Shown: piece after piece, positions 8,693 to 17,719 of the stretch | Layout: every line of letters starts with the position of its first letter | Position numbering within the stretch: position 1 is the stretch's first letter | Origin: Nocardia mexicana NBRC 108244 | Lineage (GTDB): Bacteria; Actinomycetota; Actinomycetes; Mycobacteriales; Mycobacteriaceae | DNA: 64,000 nucleotides | Direction of reading: 5' to 3' | Assembly: GCF_001613165.1 (NCBI RefSeq) | Contig: NZ_BDBV01000057.1 | Location: 34,341-98,340 of the forward strand | Translations under genes and position numbers: made by a program | Notes under the pieces: generated by a model | The model's input: only the letters and a program-made list of their open reading frames with translations | Database searches by the model: none | What the model was told of the DNA's origin: nothing

Positions 8693-9826
8693 ATGGCCCC
8701 CGAAGGCACCAAGCGGCTGGGTGACCTGGAAGAGCTTCCGGATTGCGCACCGGCGGGATTGAAGGCGCTGTTCACCGAGGCCGAGGGAATCATTCAAGCC
8801 CAAGCCCAGAAGCTGGGGGAGGGCACGCCGTCCAAGGCCCCCGATCTGCGTCGGCGGTTGCGCAAGCTGGGGATCGACAAGCCCGACGATCGGTCGGTGA
8901 TGATCGACAAATATGGCGAGCACAAGGACACGATGGCGAAGGCCACCGAGGACATCGACGGCGCGGACAAGGGCATTGTCGTGACGACCGAGGGGATCGG
9001 CAAGGTCGTGACGGATGCTTACGACGCCATCGATACCTCGGTGAAGGAACTGAATGGGAAGGTCAAGGAGTCCTACGACCACCTGGAGGATGTGACCGAT
9101 AAAGACGGCAAACCGGTGAAGGATGAAAACGGCAATAACAAGAAGAGGATGCCGAGGAAGTGGGTCGACCTCCTGTTCGAGGGCGCCTGGGATACGTTGG
9201 ACACGACATTCAAGCACGTCAGCGGAATCACGGACCGAGTAGCCACCGAGGCGGCCAGAATCCGCAAGGACCAGCCACCCGTCCCCCCTGCGAACAATAA
9301 CGGCGGTGGTGGCGGCGTTCCCTTTGTGCCGCATCAGGGTGCAGGAGGTGGTGGCGGTACTCCGTGGTCTCGTAAGGCCACAGCCGCCGACTATGCCCCC
9401 TACAGGGGCAGCACCACCGTCGACCAAGCCATCGAGCAGGCCTTCGAGTTCTACTTGAAGGAGCATGTCCCCGCGGACAGTCCGTTGCGGACCAATAAGG
9501 CCGCTCACGATGCAGCGCTCGAGAACTGGAAGCGCGGTTATCGCGTGCTGATCCAGCGCGAATCCGGCGGTGACCCCAATTCCATGAACAATTGGGATGA
9601 GAATGCCGCCAAGGGAACTCCCTCCGGAGGGCTTACACATACCATCAAGCCCACCTTCGATTCGAACCATGTCAACGGAACGTCGACGAACATGCTGGAC
9701 CCGGTGGCGAATGTCGCCGCCAGCATGGAGTACGTGACGAAGACCTACGGCGTCTCCGCCGACGGCAGCAATCTGCAGCAGCAGGTCCAGCAAGCGGACC
9801 CGACCCGTTCCCCGAAGGGTTACTGA
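8693..9826 (+). CDS. Lytic transglycosylase (SLT-like) with helical secretion-type N-terminus
   Basis: ATG 8693 follows GAGG at 8684. Of 377 residues, the first 190 or so are long, charged helices resembling ESX-associated substrates. A Gly-rich linker (about 205-225) leads to a C-terminal transglycosylase domain. The catalytic Glu is E290 in QRESGGDPN, followed by MNNWDENAAKGTPSGG, typical of SLT domains in secreted and tape-measure proteins. It should cleave the glycan strand of peptidoglycan. No Sec signal is visible, so export by the neighbouring WXG100-linked module is plausible and would allow local wall opening. It is transcribed divergently from that operon. Confidence 0.8.
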   Translation: MAPEGTKRLGDLEELPDCAPAGLKALFTEAEGIIQAQAQKLGEGTPSKAPDLRRRLRKLGIDKPDDRSVMIDKYGEHKDTMAKATEDIDGADKGIVVTTEGIGKVVTDAYDAIDTSVKELNGKVKESYDHLEDVTDKDGKPVKDENGNNKKRMPRKWVDLLFEGAWDTLDTTFKHVSGITDRVATEAARIRKDQPPVPPANNNGGGGGVPFVPHQGAGGGGGTPWSRKATAADYAPYRGSTTVDQAIEQAFEFYLKEHVPADSPLRTNKAAHDAALENWKRGYRVLIQRESGGDPNSMNNWDENAAKGTPSGGLTHTIKPTFDSNHVNGTSTNMLDPVANVAASMEYVTKTYGVSADGSNLQQQVQQADPTRSPKGY

Positions 9827-9924
9827 TCTCCCGCGACACGACCTGTTCTGTGTGCGAGGTCTTCGGATAGTCGGTGGTCCACGGCCGTACGCCGCTATCC
9901 TTCCGGAAAGGAAGGAAGTTCGGC

Positions 9925-11064
9925 ATGGTGCGCTCGACCGTGATTCGTCTCTTCGGGCTGGCACTGGGCGTCACACTGATCGCGGGGTGCGGCGGTACCG
10001 ATGCCCCGAAACAGGCTGGTACCAGTGATAACTCGGTATCCGGAGCCCCGTCGTCCACGCCGCTCCCGCCCGCCCCGGGAGCCCTTCCGCGCATCGCGGT
10101 CCTGGCCACCGGCGGCACCATCGCGGGCAAGTCCACCCCTGGTTCGGGCGTCGGGTACACGGCCGGCCAGGCCAGCGCGCAGGACCTCATCGACGCCGTC
10201 CCGGGTATCGACAAGATCGCCACGCTGCAGCCCGAGCAGGTCGCCAATGTCGGCAGTCAGGATATGACCGAGGAGATCTGGTTGACCCTCGCTCGCCGGA
10301 TCAACCAAGTCTTCGCCGACAATGCCGCTGACGGGGTGGTGGTCACGCACGGCACCGACACCATCGAGGAGACCGCGTTCTTCCTCGACAATGTCGTCGG
10401 CGGCGACAAGCCCGTGGTGCTCGCGGGGGCCATGCGGCCGGCCACCGCGCTCAGCCCCGACGGCCCGGCCAATCTCCGTGCGGCCGTGACCGTCGCCGCG
10501 GCACCGCAGGCGCGGGGGCGGGGCGCGATGGTGGTGCTCAACGATACGATCCACGGCGCGCGCGATGTCACCAAGACGCATACGACGAGCGTGCAGACCT
10601 TCGTCTCGCCCAACTCCGGGCCCGAGGGCTACGTCGACACCGGATCGGTCCGATTCGTGAAATCCCCACTGCCACACCAGCGCCCACGCTTCCGGCTGCC
10701 CGACGCCGCGCCGCTGCCGCGGGTCGACATCGTCTACTCGCACGCGGGCATGCGCGCCGACCAGGTGCACGACGCGGTCGGCCACGGCGCGAAGGGCATC
10801 GTGCTGGCCGGTGTGGGTGACGGCAACACCGCCAAGTCCGTGATCGATGCGCTGGCCGCGGCGAACGACGACCGCGTGGTCGTCCGGTCCACCCGGGTCG
10901 GCGCGGGCGAGGTGATGCGCAACGCCGAAATCAACGACGACGAACTGGGTTTCGTCACCTCCGCCGACCTGAACCCTCCGAAGTCCCGGGTCCTGCTACA
11001 ACTCCTGCTGGCCAACGACATCACCGACCCCACGCGAGTCCAACAGGAATTCGCGACCCGGTGA
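9925..11064 (+). CDS. Type II-like L-asparaginase lipoprotein
   Basis: The start is ATG 9925, preceded by GAAGGAAG; an upstream in-frame start would spoil the signal peptide. Residues 1-22 form a lipoprotein signal with lipobox LIAGC (Cys22), so the enzyme is anchored outside the membrane. The first catalytic threonine is T65 in TGGTIAG (62-68). The second motif is THGTDT (141-146), giving the T144-D145 pair. It hydrolyses asparagine to aspartate and ammonia. The 379-residue length is normal for the family plus signal and linker. It stands alone on the plus strand, so nitrogen scavenging is the likely role. Confidence 0.93.
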   Translation: MVRSTVIRLFGLALGVTLIAGCGGTDAPKQAGTSDNSVSGAPSSTPLPPAPGALPRIAVLATGGTIAGKSTPGSGVGYTAGQASAQDLIDAVPGIDKIATLQPEQVANVGSQDMTEEIWLTLARRINQVFADNAADGVVVTHGTDTIEETAFFLDNVVGGDKPVVLAGAMRPATALSPDGPANLRAAVTVAAAPQARGRGAMVVLNDTIHGARDVTKTHTTSVQTFVSPNSGPEGYVDTGSVRFVKSPLPHQRPRFRLPDAAPLPRVDIVYSHAGMRADQVHDAVGHGAKGIVLAGVGDGNTAKSVIDALAAANDDRVVVRSTRVGAGEVMRNAEINDDELGFVTSADLNPPKSRVLLQLLLANDITDPTRVQQEFATR

Positions 11065-11155
11065 GAACCACACCACCACGCGGAATTCCGTGGCGGCGCA
11101 GCGTTGTGTGACGATGTCCGCGGCCCGTCGAGATGAGCGGTGGAAGGAACGGCGA

Positions 11156-11638
11156 ATGCGGTATGTCGACCTCGACGCGACAATCGGCGAGATCACGGGG
11201 GTCATCAGTCCGACCGGCTACCTGAACCGGCTTCCCTCGTTCGTCGAGCACCTCCCCGACGGCGCGCGCGCCTTCGCGACCGATGCGGAGCATTACGACT
11301 TCTATGGCAAGCGGTGCGTGAAGGACTTGACACTCGAGGTCGTCCGCTTCGGCGAACCGAACAGCGGCGAGATCGAACTCCGGTTTCGGCACAATTGCTG
11401 GAAGCACGAGGAAGACCTGCACATTCGATACATGGGAGTGTCCGGTTTCGACGTCGATGCCCCCGGCGGTCCCGATTGGCGGAACCTCGCCGACGTGATC
11501 CTGGACGAGGTCCTGCCGAACGAGACCGGATGCACCCACGAGATCGCGTTCCGCCCGGGAACGCTCACGGTGACCTGCCGCGACCTGACGGCCACCTGGG
11601 TGGAGGCCGACTGCCCCGAGAAGCCTCGGCCGAGCTGA
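11156..11638 (+). CDS. Hypothetical protein, immunity-protein-like size
   Basis: ATG 11156 is chosen because GGAAGGAA lies just ahead at ideal spacing; the frame is open upstream to GTG 11090. The 160-residue product is acidic and soluble, with alternating beta strands and no signal or membrane helix. Visible stretches include YDFYGKRCVKDLTLEV, FRHNCWKHEEDLHIRY and GCTHEIAF. I do not recognise the family. Size, acidity and single-domain look resemble small immunity or DUF proteins near effector loci, but that is weak inference. Confidence 0.75.
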   Translation: MRYVDLDATIGEITGVISPTGYLNRLPSFVEHLPDGARAFATDAEHYDFYGKRCVKDLTLEVVRFGEPNSGEIELRFRHNCWKHEEDLHIRYMGVSGFDVDAPGGPDWRNLADVILDEVLPNETGCTHEIAFRPGTLTVTCRDLTATWVEADCPEKPRPS

Positions 11639-11716
11639 CAGCGACCTCGGCCATCGGTAGCTGCTTAAGCTGGGTGGGGTGTGGAGGTGACCCCGGACCC
11701 GGAGGACGGTGACATT

Positions 11717-12877
11717 GTGCAGGGACTCGTCGTCGACACCGAAGTGCGCGGGTTGCTGCGCGGCAGCGTCGCGAAGCTCGCGGAAAAGTACGGTGCGGGA
11801 TACTTCCTGGAGCGTTCGCGGGCGGGGGAGAAGGTCGACGAGCTGTGGTCGGATCTCGGTGCCGCCGGGTTGCTCGGCGTGCATCTGCCCGAGGAGTACG
11901 GCGGTGGGGGTGCGGGGCTGTCGGAGCTGGCCGTGGTCATCGAAGAACTTGCCGCACACGGTATTCCGCTGCTGCTCACCGTCATCTCCCCGGCCATCTG
12001 CGGATCCATCATCGCCGCCCACGGCAGCGAGGAGATGAAGCGGGCGTGGCTGCCCGGCCTCGCCGCGGGCAGCAAGAAGATGGCGTTCTGTCTCACCGAA
12101 CCGGATGCGGGTTCCAACAGCCACGCGGTCAAGACCGCGGCCCGTCGCGACGGCGAGGACTGGATCATCTCCGGCGGCAAGTATTTCATCTCCGCCGCCG
12201 ATGAGGCCGACGCGCTGCTGGTCATCAGCCGGGCGGGTGGACCGGCCGCGGCGACCCGTAATCCGTTGTCCTTGTTCGTGATTCCGGCCGACAGCCCCGG
12301 CGTCACCGTGCAGCCGCTCGACACCGCGGTGGTCTCGCCGGACCACCAGTTCACGCTCTTCTTCGACGACGTGCGCGTAGGCCCGGAGGCGCTCATCGGC
12401 GAACCGGGTAACGGCCTGCGGCAGGTGTTCGCGGGCCTGAACCCGGAACGCATTCTGGCCGCGGCCATCAGCTCGGGCATCGGCCGCTACGCCATCGACA
12501 GGGCCGTGCGTTACGCCAGACAGCGCCAGGTGTGGTCGGCGCCTATCGGTGCGCACCAAGGGATTTCACACCCCCTGGCCGACTGCCACATCGCGGTCGA
12601 GCAGGCCCGGCTGGCCACCTACCAGGCCGCCGCCCTCTTCGACCAGGGCGAAAACGCCGCCACGGCAGCCAATATCGCGAAATACGCCGCGGCCGAAGCC
12701 TCCCTGAAGGCCCTCGACCAGTCCATCCAGACCCACGGCGGCCTGGGCCTGTCCAAGGAATACGGCCTGGCGGAACTATGGTTCGTGGCCCGCCTCATGC
12801 GCACCGCCCCGGTAAGCCGCGAAATGGTCCTCAATTACGTAGCCCAAACGACCCTCGGCCTACCGGCGTCCTATTGA
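11717..12877 (+). CDS. Acyl-CoA dehydrogenase
   Basis: GTG 11717 has GGAGGA 10 bp upstream; GTG 11681 would add 12 residues and cannot be excluded. The 386-residue product has the full three-part family fold. It has an N-terminal helical domain (GVHLPEEYGGGGAGL), a mid beta domain with the flavin/substrate stretch FCLTEPDAGSN, and a C-terminal helical domain with YARQRQVWSAPIGAHQG and THGGLGLSKEYG near the end. It oxidises an acyl-CoA at the alpha-beta position using FAD and an electron-transfer flavoprotein. The chain-length preference cannot be read from sequence. It appears monocistronic. Confidence 0.92.
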   Translation: MQGLVVDTEVRGLLRGSVAKLAEKYGAGYFLERSRAGEKVDELWSDLGAAGLLGVHLPEEYGGGGAGLSELAVVIEELAAHGIPLLLTVISPAICGSIIAAHGSEEMKRAWLPGLAAGSKKMAFCLTEPDAGSNSHAVKTAARRDGEDWIISGGKYFISAADEADALLVISRAGGPAAATRNPLSLFVIPADSPGVTVQPLDTAVVSPDHQFTLFFDDVRVGPEALIGEPGNGLRQVFAGLNPERILAAAISSGIGRYAIDRAVRYARQRQVWSAPIGAHQGISHPLADCHIAVEQARLATYQAAALFDQGENAATAANIAKYAAAEASLKALDQSIQTHGGLGLSKEYGLAELWFVARLMRTAPVSREMVLNYVAQTTLGLPASY

Positions 12878-12961
12878 TCGAAAAAGTGAGCAGCGCAGTG
12901 TAATAGCGCTACTACACGAGGTCATCCGAGACTGCCCGGTCGATACGCGGGGGTCGTTACC

Positions 12962-13516
12962 TCAGATCGTTTTCGTGCACGGTGTCCGCAGGTACGGCTG
13001 CCGGAGACTGGATCGCCGCCCGCCACGTAACCGGTCGGCGAGGGTGAGCGTGCGACCGGTACCGCGGGTTGGCAGGACGATCGTCCGCGTCGCATCGGTG
13101 CCGCCGACCGAATCGATGCGGTAGCTGCCGACCCAGCCGAATGGCATGAGATGGACGCGTTCGCCGTACTCCTCGAGTCGTTCGGTCACCTCGGACAGCA
13201 CGTCCAAGGTATCGGCGACATCCGTCAGGACGTCGCGTCCCGTTCGACCGTGGTGTTCCCCGCAGGGGAGGGGGAGGTAGGGAAACCCGTTCACGACGAT
13301 CTGTGCCGCGCGGGTGCGGGCGGCGGCGCCCCGGATTACCTTGACCGCCATTCCGGCCAGCGCGAGGTCACCGCGCTCCACACCCAGTGTCAGGAGCAGG
13401 CAGTCGAAGAATGGCCGATGCCGTCCGACGACGGACGAATCGAGAGGGGTGCCGCATGGACCGGGAGCCGTCACCATGTACTCGAATATTCGGCAGTGAT
13501 CGGTGATGATTCGCAT
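12962..13516 (-). CDS. Stand-alone threonyl-tRNA synthetase editing-domain-like protein, paralogue 1
   Basis: The start at ATG 13516 gives 184 residues and matches the paralogue at 56593 from residue 1. MRIITDHCRIFEY, CLLLTLGVERGD and VHLMPFGW (121-128) line up, by my recollection of family motifs, with the archaeal ThrRS editing domain (D-aminoacyl deacylase-like fold), which removes Ser from tRNA-Thr. The position of the archaeal catalytic lysine after PFGW/Y is G130 here, whereas the paralogue has K130. The histidine of the archaeal YPFAH motif is also missing. It lies about 100 bp after the P450 gene and is the likely last gene of the hydrolase-DUF4254-P450 operon. Editing activity is doubtful; a binding or modified role is inferred. 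Confidence 0.7.
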   Translation of the reverse strand: MRIITDHCRIFEYMVTAPGPCGTPLDSSVVGRHRPFFDCLLLTLGVERGDLALAGMAVKVIRGAAARTRAAQIVVNGFPYLPLPCGEHHGRTGRDVLTDVADTLDVLSEVTERLEEYGERVHLMPFGWVGSYRIDSVGGTDATRTIVLPTRGTGRTLTLADRLRGGRRSSLRQPYLRTPCTKTI

Positions 13517-13617
13517 CGGTCGCTCTCGGGTCGGTTCGGCTCTCGTCTCATACTCTGCGTAGTCGGCGTGCGTCAGCCAATCCCTCGATGGGGGGTTGCA
13601 CTCGGGTTGCATCGGAT

Positions 13618-14886
13618 TCAGTCGATGAGGGTGACGTCAGCCCCGCTGAACAGGAGGTCGATCGCGCGCCCGCGCGGTGGTGACGTGCTCGGCAGCAGTC
13701 GCGCAGACGGCGTGAATTCGAACAGTTCATGCAGAAATACCTCGATTGCCAACTGCGCCAGCTGTTTACCGGGACAGACGTGCCTGCCGAATCCGAATGT
13801 CAGTGGGAGTTTCCCAGGACCGTGCAGAGCGAGTGGGTCGGCGAACGCTCGCGGGTCGCGGTTGGCGGCGCCGAACATTACCAGGACCGGCCCTCTCGGG
13901 AGCGTGGTGCCGCTACGCAATGTCACGGGATGCACGACGGCGCGTTTCCAGGCCACCAGGCCCGGGTCGAGTTGCAGTGTCTTCGCGGTTACTCTGGCCG
14001 CTTCGGCTCGGTTGGTGAGCAAGCCCCACCAATACCGGCCGGGGTCTCGGAGCATGCGCTGCACGCCCTGCTGAATACTGCCGCTGACGGTATGGACGCC
14101 TGCGGCAAGCGAATTCGCCACGGCGGAGACGGCGACTCGATGCGGGATGTCGGCCGCACGGAGCCTCGCGGGAAATCCGTCCGCCCCACCGCGTTCGACG
14201 GCATCGGCGCTCACGGTGAACAACCGGCCCAGAGCGCCGACCGCACAGGCCAATTCGCGGCCGCGCAGGCGCTGCCCGAGCAATCCGGACTGCGCGCCGC
14301 TCCACTCCGACACCCGGGGCCAGTCCTCGGGCGACAGGCCGACCGCCTCACCGATGACCCGGGTGGCGTAGGCGATCGACAAGGCCGTCACGTCGAGGGG
14401 GCCGCCCATCGCCCGATACGGGCTCAGCGCTCGATGGAAGTGCTCGGTCAGGTCCTCGAGGCGTTGTGGCCGCTCGGCCGCGGGGACCGTGAAGTGTCCG
14501 GCCGGGCCCGCCATGGTGTCCCACACCTGTTTGTGCATGGCCTCATCGGTCGAATCCGCGGTTGCCTTCGCGGGCAAGGGAATCAGATGCCGACACAGAT
14601 GACCGACGGCGCGTGGGTTGGCCGCGATGCGCCCGAAACCTACCAGTGGCCGCAGCGAATTCGCGTGGGAGATCCCCGGATCGGCGGCCTCCAGCAACTC
14701 GCGCACGTCGTCGTACCGCCAAACCATACGCAGCCCGCTGGAGTGCGCATAGGTCGGTTCGGGCCAGCGGTGCAACCTCCGATAGCGGTCGTCGCGTTCG
14801 GCGAATGTCAGCTGGTTCGGGGTCAATCGCGCGAATGGGAACTCTCGTGTCACCGGCTTCCGATGCGCTCGTCCCAGATCGGTCAC
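13618..14886 (-). CDS. Cytochrome P450 lacking the ExxR motif (1)
   Basis: GTG 14886 overlaps the stop of the preceding gene (GTGA), giving a normal 422-residue length. The haem loop FGFGRHVCPGKQLA puts the thiolate ligand at C371. The usual K-helix ExxR reads KTLQ (302-305), so both invariant residues are gone. The I-helix reads AAGVHT where an acid normally precedes the Thr. The N-terminal third is poorly conserved. Loss of ExxR is known for some actinobacterial P450s such as the CYP157 family, which still bind haem. The enzyme may therefore act unusually, or bind rather than oxidise. Tight coupling to the DUF4254 gene suggests a shared function. Confidence 0.88.
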   Translation of the reverse strand: MTDLGRAHRKPVTREFPFARLTPNQLTFAERDDRYRRLHRWPEPTYAHSSGLRMVWRYDDVRELLEAADPGISHANSLRPLVGFGRIAANPRAVGHLCRHLIPLPAKATADSTDEAMHKQVWDTMAGPAGHFTVPAAERPQRLEDLTEHFHRALSPYRAMGGPLDVTALSIAYATRVIGEAVGLSPEDWPRVSEWSGAQSGLLGQRLRGRELACAVGALGRLFTVSADAVERGGADGFPARLRAADIPHRVAVSAVANSLAAGVHTVSGSIQQGVQRMLRDPGRYWWGLLTNRAEAARVTAKTLQLDPGLVAWKRAVVHPVTLRSGTTLPRGPVLVMFGAANRDPRAFADPLALHGPGKLPLTFGFGRHVCPGKQLAQLAIEVFLHELFEFTPSARLLPSTSPPRGRAIDLLFSGADVTLID

Positions 14887-15434
14887 CAGTCGGCTTCTCT
14901 CGGTACGGGCAGGCGGCGGACTCCGTCGGTCACCTGCGCGATCAGATCGTTGTAACCGTCGGCCAATTCGGCCAGCCGATGCCAGGCGGCGTGCACGCGT
15001 GGTTCTGCCGAGCCCTCGGTCGAGGTCAGCGCGATCGTGGCTCGCACCTGTGTCTCGGCGAGATGATCGATCACCGACCCGAGCGTTTCGGTATGCAGCG
15101 CCACACCGTGACGGTGTTGTGGGATGTGCTGCTCGGTCCACACGTCGATGTCGTGGATCAGAGTGGCACGCGCATAACCCGTCACTTTCCCGGTGTCACC
15201 GGTCAGCCGCGCCCGGTGCATTTCGGCCAGCAGGTGCCCCCAGTGCGCGAGTGGATGCTCCGCGGCGTCGCCGATGCGAGGCGCGGCGTCGTCGCGCATC
15301 GAGTGCAGCAGATCTCGCGCCGACGGCAGCCGCCCGGGGCTCGCGGCCGCGCCCTCGACCAGCAGGGGCCGGCGGCCCGTCCACGCCGCGGGCGTGATTC
15401 GGGACGCGCCGGGTTCACAGGGCTGCCGGTTCAC
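14883..15434 (-). CDS. DUF4254 family protein
   Basis: GTG 15434 overlaps the TGA of the upstream hydrolase gene, and its own TGA overlaps the P450 start, so all three are translationally coupled. The 183-residue product is helical and soluble. It contains HPLAHWGHLLAEMHRARL, HTETLGSVIDHLA and VHAAWHRLAELADGYNDL, the recurring pattern of the actinobacterial DUF4254 family. The family's biochemical role is unknown to me. Position between a hydrolase and a P450 suggests it works on or with the same small molecule, but this is inference. Confidence 0.78.
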   Translation of the reverse strand: MNRQPCEPGASRITPAAWTGRRPLLVEGAAASPGRLPSARDLLHSMRDDAAPRIGDAAEHPLAHWGHLLAEMHRARLTGDTGKVTGYARATLIHDIDVWTEQHIPQHRHGVALHTETLGSVIDHLAETQVRATIALTSTEGSAEPRVHAAWHRLAELADGYNDLIAQVTDGVRRLPVPREADW

Positions 15435-16234
15435 AGGAATTCGGAGACAACGGTGTTGAACCGATCCGGTTCTTCGGCGAACGGTACGTGACCACTGTGC
15501 TCGAACCGCACCGTCGTGGCCTTCGGCAGCTGCGTCGCCAGCCAGTCGTCGAGTGGACCGGGAAAGATCTTGCTCTGCGCACCGTAGATCAGCAGCGTCG
15601 GGACGGTGACCTCGGCCAGCACCGGTCGCAGATCGGCATAGGCCATGTCGTACCAGATGGCCGCGGCGGCCGACGTCGGTACCTTGGTCGTCTCCGCGTA
15701 CGCAGCGTCGATCGCCTCCGCGGAAGGCGCATCGGCGAAGCATGCGGCGATGAACGGTTTGATCACCGTAGGGCGGGAGTGGCGCAGTCCCTGGACGAAC
15801 ACCGCCATATCGGATTCGGTGTACCCGCCCTGCAGCGGGAAATCCCAGTCCGCCGCGCCCAGGAAACGTGGGGATTGATCTACGAAGATCGCGGATCGCA
15901 AACGCCCGCACCCGAACTGGCGCACGTAGCTGAGGATGACCGCGGTTCCCATCGACCAGCCTGCCAGGCACACATCGTCGAGCGCGAGATGGTCGAGCAG
16001 GCTGTCGATGTCGCGGGCGTACTGCGCGAGGGTGTGGCCGTCATCGGTCTTCCCGGAGTTGCCGTGCCCGCGCAGGTCCACGGCGATCACCCGGTTGCCT
16101 TCGGCCAGCGCGGGGACGTTCTGCGCGAAGAATGTGGAGTTCATCGTCCACCCGTGAATGAGCACGACGGCCGGACCTTCGCCGTGGTCCTCGTAGTACA
16201 TCGGCACGCCGTCCGGCAACTCCACATACGCCAT
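15431..16234 (-). CDS. Alpha/beta-fold hydrolase
   Basis: The 267-residue product has the standard alpha/beta hydrolase order: oxyanion segment IHGWT (26-30), VDLRGHGNS, the nucleophile elbow GWSMG with S94, and the C-terminal histidine in EHSGHVPF. The usual acid position after strand 6 reads YGAQSK, so the aspartate is not obvious there and may come from elsewhere. The N-terminus resembles haloperoxidase/esterase-like members. It is first in a four-gene operon with DUF4254, P450 and editing-domain-like genes, divergent from the GAF regulator at 16409. The substrate is unknown. Confidence 0.88.
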   Translation of the reverse strand: MAYVELPDGVPMYYEDHGEGPAVVLIHGWTMNSTFFAQNVPALAEGNRVIAVDLRGHGNSGKTDDGHTLAQYARDIDSLLDHLALDDVCLAGWSMGTAVILSYVRQFGCGRLRSAIFVDQSPRFLGAADWDFPLQGGYTESDMAVFVQGLRHSRPTVIKPFIAACFADAPSAEAIDAAYAETTKVPTSAAAAIWYDMAYADLRPVLAEVTVPTLLIYGAQSKIFPGPLDDWLATQLPKATTVRFEHSGHVPFAEEPDRFNTVVSEFL

Positions 16235-16317
16235 CGCTGACCTCCACCCTGTCCGAAATATGTTTCATGGCACTTTCGCGGGTGCACGGCGCACGTGACC
16301 ACACAGTCGGCAGGGGT

Positions 16318-16332
16318 TGCAATGACGTTGCA
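16318..16332. promoter_or_regulatory. Inverted repeat in the hydrolase/GAF-regulator divergent region
   Basis: TGCAA and TTGCA flank a 5-bp centre (TGACG) in the 174-bp gap between two divergent genes. It is a possible site for the adjacent regulator, but short and unsupported by a second copy. Confidence 0.35.
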
Positions 16333-16408
16333 GCAGAGACAATTGCGGTAGCGGAGGCTCGGGGCTTACGCTCCAGCTATTGCCGACGACAACTTTGCAC
16401 AGAAGCAC

Positions 16409-17650
16409 TTGGCCAAGGCCCGAGATGACCTGCTTGCCAACGGACATGCACGGCAGGTGCGCTCCGATGTACGTGCCTCGTGGGACCGTGCGCGCCGCCG
16501 CGGGCTGCATCCCAACCGTCATCTCCCGCAGGTCGTGCTGACCGCCGACGAACTGCGGGAGTACCGGGAGAACGACCCGATGGGTACCGTCCTGCCGACG
16601 CTGCTGACCTCACTGGACGCCGCGGCGTCGGAGCCGGGACACATTCTGTTCGTCGGCGATGCCCAGGGACATCTGTTGTGGGTGCGGGGTGACGCCTCCA
16701 CACGCCGAGTGGCGGAACGTGCGAATCTGGTCTCCGGGGCGCGGTGGAGCGAGGCGGGCGCGGGCACCAATGGTGTCGGTACCGCGCTGGCGCTCGGTAA
16801 GCCGTTCCAGGTGCGCGGGGCCGAGCACTACCTGTCGCTCGCCATGGAATTCACTTGCACGGCGGCCCCGATTCGGGATCCCGCTACGGGAGCCGTGATC
16901 GGCGTAGTCGACGTCACCTGCCGCCGCCAAGACGCTCGCGCCATGGCGTTACCCCTGGTGACCGCGGCGGCCCGGTTGGCCGAAGCGCATCTCGCGGACC
17001 TGTACCGTCGGCGAGATGCCGAGGCGCGCACTCGGTATGTGGACCGGATCTCCGCTCGCTCACCCGACTGGAACGCCTTGTTGTCGGTGGACGGGCGGGT
17101 GCTGCACGCGGAGCCCGCCGGTTGGTTGCCGACGATCTGGCCGGGGGCGCTCGTGGAGGGGCCGGCGACGCTACCCGACGGCCGCCCCGTTGTCCTCGAA
17201 CGCCTGTCGCAGACAGGTATGTTCGCGGTCCGTGCTCCGCGCCGCGGTGTCCTCGATACACGGGTCGCCCACGTGACAGCCCTGGGGAGGGACCGTGCGC
17301 TCCTTGATCTCGACGGAGCCGTCCATCAGTTGAGCGCCCGGCACAGTGAGCTCGTTGTGCTCCTGCTCGCGCATCCCGAGGGCATCACGGCCGCGGCACT
17401 GGCCGAACAGGTCTACGGATCCGGCGGCAAGGTCGTCACCGTGCGGGCCGAACTCGCCCGGCTGCGGCGGATACTCGGGTATCGGTTGATCGCCAACCCC
17501 TACCGCATCGATCCCTCTGTCACCGCGGACTTCCAGCAGCCCGGTGACCGCGCGGCCGGGCGCACAGTGCTGCCCAGTTCGCAGGCCCCCGGAATCATTC
17601 GGCTCCGCCACCGCTTCGATCGGGGTGACGTCCCCTTCGGCCTCGCCTGA
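16409..17650 (+). CDS. GAF-domain transcriptional regulator (AcoR/DhaR-like N-terminus, no AAA+ domain)
   Basis: TTG 16409 is the first clear start of the open frame; an ATT at 16379 would add ten plausible residues. The 413-residue product begins with the RxDVRASWDRARRRGL helix seen in AcoR-type regulators. A GAF sensor follows (about 60-200, with GAGTNGVGTALALGKPFQVRG and AAPIRDPATGAVIGVVDVT). A linker leads to a C-terminal winged-helix-like stretch around GITAAALAEQVYG and RAELARLRRILGYRL. There is no sigma-54 AAA+ module. It is divergent from the hydrolase-DUF4254-P450 operon and is its natural candidate regulator. The ligand is unknown. Confidence 0.85.
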   Translation: MAKARDDLLANGHARQVRSDVRASWDRARRRGLHPNRHLPQVVLTADELREYRENDPMGTVLPTLLTSLDAAASEPGHILFVGDAQGHLLWVRGDASTRRVAERANLVSGARWSEAGAGTNGVGTALALGKPFQVRGAEHYLSLAMEFTCTAAPIRDPATGAVIGVVDVTCRRQDARAMALPLVTAAARLAEAHLADLYRRRDAEARTRYVDRISARSPDWNALLSVDGRVLHAEPAGWLPTIWPGALVEGPATLPDGRPVVLERLSQTGMFAVRAPRRGVLDTRVAHVTALGRDRALLDLDGAVHQLSARHSELVVLLLAHPEGITAAALAEQVYGSGGKVVTVRAELARLRRILGYRLIANPYRIDPSVTADFQQPGDRAAGRTVLPSSQAPGIIRLRHRFDRGDVPFGLA

Positions 17651-17719
17651 CATCGTGATTTCCCTGGGAGTTCCGGCGTCCGCTGATCGAAACATCCTGC
17701 GGTACAGGGTTTTCCGCCA

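Noticed and set aside
12962..16234. Natural-product biosynthetic cluster around the P450
   Set aside because: No polyketide, peptide, terpene or RiPP core enzyme lies nearby, so only an unusual operon can be claimed.
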